Source: an archaeon (GTDB lineage Archaea > Nanobdellota > Nanobdellia > Pacearchaeales > GW2011-AR1). Taken from it: a DNA stretch of 5,504 nt. This document shows, one piece after another, positions 1-5,502 of this stretch (position 1 is the stretch's first letter; every line of letters begins with the position of its first letter). Below the pieces are notes generated by a model. The model did not search any database. It was not told the origin of the DNA and saw nothing but the letters and a program-made list of their open reading frames with translations. The position numbers and the translations under genes are program-made. The stretch lies in contig DAIEOU010000036.1 in the NCBI GenBank assembly GCA_027348755.1, forward strand, positions 1 to 5,504, given 5' to 3'.

Positions 1-430
1 CAAGTTCCTCTAGAGTAATATACTCAGATATAAAACCCGACTTTTCATCAAGGTGCACGTATCTTGCATGATCACATGGTCTACGCAGTATGGCCTCTGA
101 ATAATGACGCCCAGAGTTCAGCTGTCTCATTGCCTTATCTCTGTGCCCTCCGTTCCCTACTTTAAGTTCTACGGGAACTACATACCCATCAGGATACTTT
201 CTGTCTGGAAAATAGACAAGAAAAAGATCTGGAACCATTGAATCTGTTAAACCTTGTTTTTTTAGTCTTGTTCTCCATGAAGTCTCCCTTATCTTTGAAG
301 TTATTTTTGTATTGTCTTCTCCTATACAACTAGGATTATTCATTATCTCGGTAAGTTTCTTCCTATGAAACTCAATAAAAGCATTTGCCACTTCCCTTGC
401 ATTTTTCTCAATACTCTTTTTCTTTGGCAT
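1..430 (-). CDS. Putative PD-(D/E)XK-fold nuclease, 3' end cut by window edge
   Basis: An open frame starts with ATG at 430-428 and runs to the window edge without a stop, giving at least 143 residues; the C-terminus is missing. The start is basic (MPKKKS). A helical segment (about 8-30) is followed by a region ending in VPDLFLV (66-72), a variable loop, then VPVELKV (85-91), and a helix holding KAMRQL (99-104). This order, a Pro-Asp at 67-68, Glu-Leu-Lys at 88-90 on the next predicted strand, then a helix with Gln103, is the signature of the PD-(D/E)XK nuclease superfamily, in which the acidic residues bind Mg2+ and the Lys aids hydrolysis. I cannot place it in a subfamily; VRR-NUC-like, Holliday-junction-resolvase-like or restriction-like enzymes are all possible. 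The gene follows the MBF1-like gene by six bases (AAAAGA), so it is probably cotranscribed. That it is coding is well supported by the long open frame and the spacing; nuclease function is inferred from the motif alone. Confidence 0.72.
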   Translation of the reverse strand, partial: MPKKKSIEKNAREVANAFIEFHRKKLTEIMNNPSCIGEDNTKITSKIRETSWRTRLKKQGLTDSMVPDLFLVYFPDRKYPDGYVVPVELKVGNGGHRDKAMRQLNSGRHYSEAILRRPCDHARYVHLDEKSGFISEYITLEEL

Positions 431-436
431 TCTTTT

Positions 437-937
437 TTATTCCAGTTCTATATCTCCGCCTGATATACTTTCAGGTACATTTTCAGGTTTTGGAGAAGGC
501 TGTTTAGGCAGACTCTGAGACTGGACAGAAGATTTATGCAAGTTTATTCCTAATGCAGATTCAACCTTGTTTAAAAGAACAAAATTATCTTTGGGAAGAA
601 GTCCATTCTCAAGGCTTATTACAGAATCCTCTGATTCTCCAATCTTGAATGCAAGCTGCCTCCTGCTCATTCCAAGCTCTCTTCTTTTCTTAGATATATC
701 CCATTGAAAGTTTTCCTTTAACTCCTGTATAACATTGTTTTTTCTATAATCTAGCGGCCTCCTGAACTCTTCAATCTGAGGCTTAAGTCTCCTTTCAGCC
801 CTTCTAAGCTGAACCAATGGAACTGGCTGAACTACTGGGCTGTCAATAACTTTTCGTATTATAAGAAGTCCTTCTCTCTTTGCATACTCCTCGCTAACGC
901 GCACTATCTTCTTGTCTTCTATGGCGTCAACATACAT
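437..937 (-). CDS. MBF1-like helix-turn-helix transcription regulator
   Basis: This 166-residue protein has an XRE/Cro-type helix-turn-helix at about residues 80-132 (numbered from the ATG at 937). It contains ISKKRRELGMSRRQLAFKIG, followed by the recognition helix and ENG, and closes with LGINL. The arrangement resembles archaeal MBF1, the multiprotein bridging factor 1 homologue that in eukaryotes links activators to TBP; in archaea it is a putative transcription factor. The N-terminal zinc ribbon usual in archaeal MBF1 is absent: there are no cysteines. Instead there is a stretch with KIVRVSEEYAKREGLLIIRK and a basic linker rich in Arg (about 45-65). The C-terminus (135-166) is a Ser/Pro/Gln-rich, probably disordered tail. 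The frame stays open to a TTG at 946, but I chose ATG 937 because the TTTAAA box at 959-964 lies about 25 bases before it, as expected for a leaderless transcript. HTH assignment is firm; MBF1 orthology is likely but not certain. Confidence 0.8.
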   Translation of the reverse strand: MYVDAIEDKKIVRVSEEYAKREGLLIIRKVIDSPVVQPVPLVQLRRAERRLKPQIEEFRRPLDYRKNNVIQELKENFQWDISKKRRELGMSRRQLAFKIGESEDSVISLENGLLPKDNFVLLNKVESALGINLHKSSVQSQSLPKQPSPKPENVPESISGGDIELE

Positions 938-958
938 ATATATCAATAAAAATTCAAG

Positions 959-964
959 TTTAAA
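959..964 (-). promoter_or_regulatory. TATA-like box of the MBF1-like gene
   Basis: TTTAAA on the minus strand lies in the 27-base gap between the thioredoxin-fold gene's TAA stop (965-967) and the ATG at 937. Its centre is about 25 bases upstream of the ATG, the spacing expected of an archaeal TATA box on a leaderless mRNA. No convincing Shine-Dalgarno sequence is visible in the gap. The MBF1-like and nuclease genes may therefore have their own promoter as well as read-through. The box is short in an AT-rich region, so chance occurrence is possible. Confidence 0.4.
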
Positions 965-1573
965 TTAATTACTGCGGTTGAATATAATGCTTTCCAATTT
1001 GTCAGAAGGTATCTCTCCAGACACTTTAATCTTCTCATCTATAAGTATTGCTGGAAGTTGAGTTATATTATAAGACTGTACTAATACATCAACAGAAGTA
1101 AGATTAAGATCTGCTGCAATTGGTATAAGTAATAAGTCACTTCCATGCTTTGACTTTATGTCTTCCAACTGCCTTGAGAATGTTGTTTCCTCTGCCTTAA
1201 CGTTCAAATCTGTAGAAGTATAGTTATAGAAATATACTGCAGTATGGAAATTATCTCCGCATCGTTCCCTAAGGTCTTTACTTTCAGACCATACCATAAG
1301 TCTCAGTAAGTCATACCTTCTATGAAGTATCCCTAAAGTGTTCTGAAAGTTGCTTGCTCCATCATACTGCTCAAGCTGAGAAGCATCAGAATATATTGTA
1401 TCTGCAAAATCAAACAAACTGTTTTTTGAAACATTGCAGGGCACAGCAAAATTACCTACAACCTGACTTCTAAGTTGCTGATCAAGCAGACTAACTTCTG
1501 ACATAAACAAAGTGTTCTCTACCTGTGAATTTCTAGATAACTCGAAAACAAAACCTATGCTTATGCCTAACAT
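965..1573 (-). CDS. Membrane-anchored thioredoxin-fold protein lacking the CxxC active site
   Basis: From the first ATG (1573) the product is 202 residues. It begins in the middle of a hydrophobic segment, so the true start is probably upstream (see the extension at 1574-1648). After the anchor comes a helical region of about 100 residues (LLDQQLRSQVV, then RRYDLLRLMVW), followed by a thioredoxin-like domain at about 108-202. That domain has a strand FHTAVYFYNY (109-118), a second strand LLLIPIAADL (147-156), and the turn NITQLPAILID (169-179), whose Leu-Pro matches the cis-proline loop of thioredoxin-fold proteins. The expected CxxC after the first strand is missing; the position reads YTSTDLN. 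Only Cys46 and Cys105 are present. Overall organisation recalls anchored thioredoxin-like proteins of DPANN archaea (from memory). The bulk of the protein should face outside the membrane. A role as a chaperone or a Cys46/Cys105-linked structural protein is more plausible than dithiol oxidoreductase. It follows the glycosyltransferase gene in the same direction. Confidence 0.72.
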   Translation of the reverse strand: MLGISIGFVFELSRNSQVENTLFMSEVSLLDQQLRSQVVGNFAVPCNVSKNSLFDFADTIYSDASQLEQYDGASNFQNTLGILHRRYDLLRLMVWSESKDLRERCGDNFHTAVYFYNYTSTDLNVKAEETTFSRQLEDIKSKHGSDLLLIPIAADLNLTSVDVLVQSYNITQLPAILIDEKIKVSGEIPSDKLESIIFNRSN

Positions 1574-1648
1574 GAATATTACTAAAGTAAATACTAGTGC
1601 CTGCCAAAAAGCGTGTTTGTTGCCTACGATGAATATGTTTTTCTCCAG
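1574..1648 (-). other. Probable N-terminal extension of the thioredoxin-fold gene with a non-ATG start
   Basis: The reading frame of the thioredoxin-fold gene stays open upstream of its first ATG as far as 1717 (in-frame TAA at 1718-1720), yet it holds no ATG, GTG or TTG. The 25 codons from a CTG at 1648 translate to (M)EKNIFIVGNKHAFWQ followed by ALVFTLVIF. Joined to MLGISIGFVFE this completes one transmembrane helix of about 23 residues (extended residues 13-35), with a basic NKH on its inner side. Starting at ATG 1573 would leave only half the helix. The extension overlaps the last 25 bases of the glycosyltransferase gene. CTG is the best single candidate; ATA or ATC starts, or a sequence error hiding an ATG, remain possible. 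The full product would have 227 residues. Confidence 0.5.
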
Positions 1649-2850
1649 TATTTGTACATCCCAGTTAGCATTATAAATGGATACACTGAGAGGTATACGA
1701 GAACATAGAATAGCACGTTAAAAATGTTGTCCTTTTTATCTGCACTCATTATACTCAAGCCTACAAATGTAAAACCTATACTAAGGAAGAAAAGCGCAAG
1801 TCCAAAGAAGTTAAGAACAGAAGGTGTAAAAGTCAAATCCTGTGTGCGTATTAAAGCAGTTCCAACAGAAAGTGAATACTCTGTAGTAAGATATGCTAGT
1901 GCAATCCTTCTAAACATAAGATATGCAAATAATCCAAGTCCAAGAACTCCTATAAATAATGAGAAACTGAAGAAGGGTATTATGAACAGTCCGAGCATAT
2001 TCTGCTTAAATAAATGATTCTTATACTTAATCTGAGTCTGCAGACCTCCTATGTTCCACCTTACCCTCTGTCTAAACCACGCCCCGAACTTCTCTGGAGT
2101 GGCTGAATATACTGCAGTATCGAGGCACATTCTTGCTTTATATCCCTTTGAGAGCATTCTCCATACTATCTCTATATCTTGAGTCATATTTTTGGTATCA
2201 AATAGCCCAATCTCTAGTAATGTTTGTTTCCTATAAACTGCAAATGGCCCTGGAGTGACGTATACTGCATCTACTGCATCTAAAAGTTTTCTGTTAAAAG
2301 CTATAATCTTGTACTCTATTGCTTGAAGTTTTTGTATAAATGTAACTGGAGTTTTTGAAAGAACTGCGCATGTCACTCCGCCTACAACTTTGTCATTCTG
2401 AAGAAAACCTATCATCTTTATCAAAGCATCCTTTCTAGGAGAAGAATCTGCATCAGCAACTGCTATGAAATCATTTTTTGCGGCTCTTATACCTATATTT
2501 GTAGGCTCAGCTGCTCCTCCAGAATTGCGCTCGTTTATAATAAGTCTTACTTGACCATGACTCTTGGCATATTCTCTTACAACTTCTGCAGAATTATCTG
2601 TAGATTTATCATCAACTACTATTATTTCAATCATCTTCTTTGGATAGTCCAGTGCAAGTATAGAATCTAGAGTGTCTTGTATATGCTCTCCATCATTATA
2701 ACACGGAATTATTACACTTACTGGAACTGCTTTTCCTTTAGGATGCTCAAAAAGTTTCTTTCTGTTTGGAAAGTATATGAATAGAAGAAGACTAAGCATA
2801 TACAGCCCGATAAACATGTAAAAGAAAAATACTGCATCTATTATACTCAT
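1624..2850 (-). CDS. Membrane-bound processive-type family 2 glycosyltransferase
   Basis: The 408-residue protein has an N-terminal membrane helix (about 5-26) and a cytoplasmic GT-A catalytic domain (about 42-270). Membrane helices follow near 286-314, 344-368 and 378-397. All hallmarks of inverting, processive GT2 enzymes (hyaluronan, cellulose or NodC-type synthases) are visible: VSVIIPCYND (44-53), the nucleotide-binding VVDDKSTDNS (78-87), the metal-binding DAD at 133-135, TQD at 223-225 in the place of the catalytic-base motif, and QRVRW (261-265), the QxxRW motif associated with processivity. It is expected to use a nucleotide sugar to build a polysaccharide or glycolipid at the membrane; donor and product cannot be read from the sequence. 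The ATG at 2850 overlaps the scpB stop in an ATGA, implying translational coupling. The TAG stop at 1624-1626 lies within the probable start region of the next gene. Family is certain, substrate unknown. Confidence 0.93.
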   Translation of the reverse strand: MSIIDAVFFFYMFIGLYMLSLLLFIYFPNRKKLFEHPKGKAVPVSVIIPCYNDGEHIQDTLDSILALDYPKKMIEIIVVDDKSTDNSAEVVREYAKSHGQVRLIINERNSGGAAEPTNIGIRAAKNDFIAVADADSSPRKDALIKMIGFLQNDKVVGGVTCAVLSKTPVTFIQKLQAIEYKIIAFNRKLLDAVDAVYVTPGPFAVYRKQTLLEIGLFDTKNMTQDIEIVWRMLSKGYKARMCLDTAVYSATPEKFGAWFRQRVRWNIGGLQTQIKYKNHLFKQNMLGLFIIPFFSFSLFIGVLGLGLFAYLMFRRIALAYLTTEYSLSVGTALIRTQDLTFTPSVLNFFGLALFFLSIGFTFVGLSIMSADKKDNIFNVLFYVLVYLSVYPFIMLTGMYKYWRKTYSS

Positions 2851-3356
2851 ATATTTTCTACCTCTGGGACGTGGAAATAATCATGAAAAGAGTCACTCAG
2901 ACTCAAATCTGCAGTATGCCCTACTTTTTTCTTTAATATTAAGCCCATCTGAACAAACTTATGTATGTGATCATAAGCCTTATTTCCCCTTATCTTTATC
3001 ACAACTGACTGTTTTATAGGCTGTTTATATGCTATAAGAGCAAGAGTTTCCTGTTCTGCCTTGCTGAACTCAGAGCTTCCTGTTGCAAGCTTATTTACAA
3101 TCCAAGTATATTCAGGAGATACATCCATTTTCCAAAGTTGATCCTTATGCACCACTTCTATGCCTTTGTCAGAATAACTTTCCTGAAGATCTTCAAGTAT
3201 TTTCTTTAAAAGTATAGGATTAACATCCGTAAGTGCAACCAATTCTTGAATACTGAGGAATCTTCCAGCTACAAAAAGCGCTGCTTCTACCTTCTTTGTC
3301 TGCTCCTTTTCCCTCTCGTCATCCAGCTCAGAAGCACTCTCTCGACTAAGTTCCAT
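2847..3356 (-). CDS. scpB: Segregation and condensation protein B (ScpB)
   Basis: This 169-residue protein matches ScpB, the winged-helix kite subunit that with the kleisin ScpA binds SMC to form the condensin-like complex organising and segregating the chromosome. After an acidic, charged N-terminus (1-21), the first winged helix (about 22-91) contains KVEAALFVAGRFLSIQEL. The second (about 98-165) carries the most conserved stretch, ETLALIAYKQPIKQ (103-116) followed by IRG (122-124) and MGLI (137-140), close to the bacterial pattern ETLAIIAYRQP...IRG...LI. The length is slightly below typical ScpB (about 180-200). Neither scpA nor smc is in the window, unlike many genomes where scpA is adjacent. 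The ATG at 3356 is preceded by TATA-like boxes and no clear ribosome site. The gene ends in an ATGA overlap with the glycosyltransferase gene. Assignment is confident. Confidence 0.92.
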   Translation of the reverse strand: MELSRESASELDDEREKEQTKKVEAALFVAGRFLSIQELVALTDVNPILLKKILEDLQESYSDKGIEVVHKDQLWKMDVSPEYTWIVNKLATGSSEFSKAEQETLALIAYKQPIKQSVVIKIRGNKAYDHIHKFVQMGLILKKKVGHTADLSLSDSFHDYFHVPEVENI

Positions 3357-3377
3357 TATAAAATATGCCGATATAAC

Positions 3378-3397
3378 TTTTAAAATCTATTTATAAA
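3378..3397 (-). promoter_or_regulatory. TATA-like promoter elements upstream of scpB
   Basis: Two AT boxes on the minus strand lie around the stop of the SpoIIM gene. TTTATAAATA (3388-3397) is a near-consensus archaeal TATA box and would place transcription start about ten bases before the scpB ATG. TTTTAAAA (3378-3385) is centred about 25 bases before the ATG and would give a leaderless mRNA. The 30-base gap here is the only break between ATGA-overlapping genes in the upstream half of the cluster, so a secondary promoter for scpB and the genes after it is plausible. It is unproven, given the AT-rich background. Confidence 0.5.
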
Positions 3398-3956
3398 GAG
3401 AAATTAGCAGCGATTCTATAAAAGCAGCGATTATCAAAAGGGGCAATACTACGAATAGGTATACCAACACTGCACGGTATAACCCCTTGGTAATATCTTT
3501 TCTTCCTTCCTTAGTAAATATGCTCGCTCCAAGTCTAAGTCCTATCCCTAAAGCTATGAAAACAGCTGGAAGTTCAAATATTCCGTGTGGAAGTATTTTC
3601 CATGCCTGCGAAATACCTTCAGCTATTGCTACTTTTCTTATTACATAACCTACTATAAGTCCGTTAAACAAAGAGTTGAAAACTGGAACAACCCCTGCAA
3701 TTAAGCCTAAGAACATGCCTACAAGCGCACTTCGGGCATTATTTGAAAGTATGAATCCAAATAACTCTGGCCCATTTAGATTCTTAACCTGGTCAACCAT
3801 AGACTTAAGTATACTATCTATAAAACTAAAACTTCCAGCAAAAAAATATCCTATAAACCCTGATATAAAGAATATTAAAACAATAGATAAAATATGAAAT
3901 CTTGAGAGTTTAATCTCCTTACATATATCTTGCCATATTGTCTGAGATTTTTTCAT
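3387..3956 (-). CDS. SpoIIM/DUF95 family integral membrane protein
   Basis: The 189-residue protein belongs to the SpoIIM (stage II sporulation protein M, DUF95) family. After a short cytoplasmic N-terminus (KKSQTIWQDICKEIK) it has about five membrane helices near 20-40, 76-94, 97-113, 126-146 and 160-184. Family motifs are clear: SNNARSAL (71-78), a glycine-rich helix ending in VVPVFNSLFNG (89-99), PHGIFELPA (123-131) and GLRLG (139-143). In Bacillus, SpoIIM acts with SpoIID and SpoIIP in septal peptidoglycan remodelling during engulfment. Archaea neither sporulate nor have that wall, and the archaeal members have no settled function; a role in envelope or membrane remodelling is only a guess. 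Its ATG overlaps the rhomboid stop as ATGA, so it is translated from the same mRNA. Family assignment is strong. Confidence 0.93.
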   Translation of the reverse strand: MKKSQTIWQDICKEIKLSRFHILSIVLIFFISGFIGYFFAGSFSFIDSILKSMVDQVKNLNGPELFGFILSNNARSALVGMFLGLIAGVVPVFNSLFNGLIVGYVIRKVAIAEGISQAWKILPHGIFELPAVFIALGIGLRLGASIFTKEGRKDITKGLYRAVLVYLFVVLPLLIIAAFIESLLISLYK

Positions 3957-4750
3957 CTAAAAGTCTGCTGAAGAAGTGCAACCTTCCTTTTGTATTTTTT
4001 CCTTAGATAAAGTCCGTATGCAAGTCCTACAAAAAATCCTCCAAGATGAGCAATATTTCCTATATCCATCTGAAGGAATATACTCAAAATTATAAGAGGA
4101 AGTATGGCTACAAATGGAAGTACCCAAAGAGGCATTGAAACTGGCAATGCCAATTTTACAAACTTTGACCTGAATGAGAACATTGAGAATAAAGTAAAGA
4201 GTATATAGAAAGATATAGCAAAGTCAATGAAAGACATAAGTACCTGATTGTGTATAAAACCTCCAAGAGTAATATCCAATATTATTGCTACAAGAGGACC
4301 AAGTAAAAGATAAACTCGGCTATATGGAATAAGTGCAGCAAGAACTCCTGCTATTGCGAATATAGCTCCTGAAGCTCCAACCATTGGTGTAGATGGAGTT
4401 CCAAATATATTTGCTCCGATACCTTGACCAAAATAAAAAGCTGAAAGAGCAGCAATTATACCTGCTATTATTCCACCGATTATGTAAAGAGATACAAATC
4501 TCTTTCTTCCTAATATTCTCTCTGCAACTATTCCTATAAACCAAAGAGAGAACATATTAACAAATAAATGAATAAAATTTGCATGTAAGAACATATGACT
4601 GAAGAAAGTCCAAAAGTACGAATTACCTATGGCCAAAGAAGGGGTTAATGCAAGATAATAAAACATTGCTGGAAAAATAAAAGCTGCAACAGATATTATG
4701 CAGGTGATTATTATTATCTGCACAGTCGCAGAAAAAGCTGAGAACCTCAT
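3953..4750 (-). CDS. Rhomboid family intramembrane serine protease
   Basis: This 265-residue polytopic membrane protein carries the rhomboid catalytic core. HMFLHANFIHLFVNM (52-66) supplies the conserved helix-2 residues His61 and Asn65, which form the oxyanion site. GASG (125-128) contains the nucleophile Ser127, and AHLGGFFVG (234-242) contains the catalytic partner His235. All key residues are present, so it should be an active protease cleaving membrane helices within the bilayer; its substrates cannot be inferred. Hydrophobic segments appear near 8-34, 50-78, 85-106, 122-141, 145-162, 168-192, 203-226 and 231-249, consistent with the six-helix core plus additional or half helices. The C-terminus is short and basic. 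The ATG at 4750 overlaps the tfe stop in an ATGA, and the TGA stop overlaps the SpoIIM start. Linkage to TFE may be operon convenience rather than a shared pathway. Confidence 0.94.
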   Translation of the reverse strand: MRFSAFSATVQIIIITCIISVAAFIFPAMFYYLALTPSLAIGNSYFWTFFSHMFLHANFIHLFVNMFSLWFIGIVAERILGRKRFVSLYIIGGIIAGIIAALSAFYFGQGIGANIFGTPSTPMVGASGAIFAIAGVLAALIPYSRVYLLLGPLVAIILDITLGGFIHNQVLMSFIDFAISFYILFTLFSMFSFRSKFVKLALPVSMPLWVLPFVAILPLIILSIFLQMDIGNIAHLGGFFVGLAYGLYLRKKYKRKVALLQQTFR

Positions 4751-5445
4751 TTCTTTCTAGCAGAAGACTTGCCAGATTTTTCTTGCTTAACTTTCTTTCC
4801 CTTTGCAGAAACAAGTTTTTTCTGCTCCTTAAGTCTCTGTCTTTTTCTTTCGGCACGCTCGGCAAGAATTTTCTTTTTCTCATTCTTCATCTTTCTATCT
4901 CTTTTCTTAGCTTCAACAGCCATAACTATGTCTAGTTCTTTATTTACCCCTGAAAGAGATTCTTCCAACTTAGATATTTGTTGTTTAAGTTGATCTATTT
5001 CAGCACTAGTATCCTTAAGTTGCAGAAGTTCACCACACTCTGGACAAGTATAATCATGAAGGAGCGCCTGTTCCTCATTCATTTCAGCATGACAGCTCGA
5101 ACATATGAAAAAACGTGCTGACTTTTTTAGAGATATCTGCTGCTCAAGATGTTCTATATCTTTAGACACTTTATCCTTAAATTTCGACAAACTCTTTTCA
5201 AGATTCAAAGTCCAGAAATAAGTATACCATCCGCCTTTCTTGTTATCTTTCTTTCTTATGAAAGTGACAAGACCCTCATCAGAAAGCTTGTACAGTATAT
5301 TCCTTGTCTGGTTTATAGTTAACTTTAGTTTTTTTGCTATTAAAAACTCGTTTACATTCTTCTTGCCGTACAATAAATCAACTATTCCTGTCGCGCTTTG
5401 CCCAACAGAAGAGGCAACTATATCCTTCAGAAGTTTAATATGCAT
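4747..5445 (-). CDS. tfe: Transcription factor E (TFE alpha) with long basic C-terminal tail
   Basis: This is the archaeal homologue of the TFIIE alpha subunit, which binds RNA polymerase clamp and stalk and helps open promoter DNA. The N-terminal winged helix (about 1-80) includes DLLYGKKNVNEFLIAKKL (23-40), the helix LTINQTRNILYKLSDEGLV (42-60) and the wing ending in GGWYTYFWTL (71-80). A helical linker (about 82-108) leads to a zinc ribbon with Cys115/Cys118 and Cys134/Cys137. A coiled coil follows (about 146-175, ISKLEESLSGVNKELDIVM). The last 55 or so residues (178-232) are extremely rich in Lys, Arg and Glu, ending in KKVKQEKSGKSSARKK. Archaeal TFE is usually about 170-190 residues, so this tail is an addition. 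The ATG at 5445 is the only reasonable start: upstream, the frame reaches a TGA at 5485-5487 with no ATG, GTG or TTG between. It is the first gene of the rhomboid/SpoIIM transcript. Confidence 0.93.
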   Translation of the reverse strand: MHIKLLKDIVASSVGQSATGIVDLLYGKKNVNEFLIAKKLKLTINQTRNILYKLSDEGLVTFIRKKDNKKGGWYTYFWTLNLEKSLSKFKDKVSKDIEHLEQQISLKKSARFFICSSCHAEMNEEQALLHDYTCPECGELLQLKDTSAEIDQLKQQISKLEESLSGVNKELDIVMAVEAKKRDRKMKNEKKKILAERAERKRQRLKEQKKLVSAKGKKVKQEKSGKSSARKK

Positions 5446-5465
5446 ATACTCAGTTTTAAAAGAGG

Positions 5466-5475
5466 TAATAAAAAT
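5466..5475 (-). promoter_or_regulatory. TATA-like promoter of tfe
   Basis: ATTTTTATTA on the minus strand spans -30 to -21 relative to the tfe ATG, with a purine-rich GGAAG just upstream that could serve as a BRE. This spacing fits an archaeal TATA box driving a leaderless tfe mRNA. No Shine-Dalgarno sequence precedes the ATG; the bases directly before it read ACTGAGTAT. A second box, TTTATAAT (5495-5502), is a better match to the consensus and would give a leader of about 25 bases; either or both may be used. Confidence 0.5.
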
Positions 5476-5494
5476 CTTCCTATATCATGTAACC

Positions 5495-5502
5495 ATTATA
5501 AA
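5495..5502 (-). promoter_or_regulatory. Alternative upstream TATA-like box
   Basis: TTTATAAT on the minus strand sits about 53 bases before the tfe start codon. Transcription from it would begin near 5472 and produce a short leader containing no ATG before that of tfe. It may instead belong to the unseen upstream neighbour. The rest of 5446-5504 holds no gene. Confidence 0.3.

Noticed and set aside
1624..1660. Possible fusion of the glycosyltransferase and thioredoxin-fold proteins by frameshift
   Set aside because: The glycosyltransferase ends normally after its last membrane helix with a short basic tail, and no slippery sequence was seen; separate genes with an overlapping non-ATG start explain the data more simply.
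1724..2017. Plus-strand open frame of 97 codons
   Set aside because: It lies wholly inside the glycosyltransferase gene on the other strand, shows no family motif, and reads as a low-complexity antisense shadow.
3676..3897. Plus-strand open frame of 73 codons
   Set aside because: Antisense to the well-supported SpoIIM gene, with no recognisable domain or own promoter.
4320..4544. Minus-strand open frame rich in Ser, Arg, Tyr and Cys
   Set aside because: It is a shifted frame within the rhomboid gene; the composition is that of out-of-frame translation of membrane-helix codons.
4623..4883. Minus-strand open frame spanning the tfe/rhomboid junction
   Set aside because: Shifted frame of the basic TFE tail and the rhomboid N-terminus; no motif, and both in-frame genes are clear.
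4769..4993. Plus-strand open frame rich in Phe, Leu and Ser that mimics a membrane peptide
   Set aside because: Its hydrophobicity comes from antisense reading of the Lys/Glu-rich TFE tail (AAR codons read as TTY).
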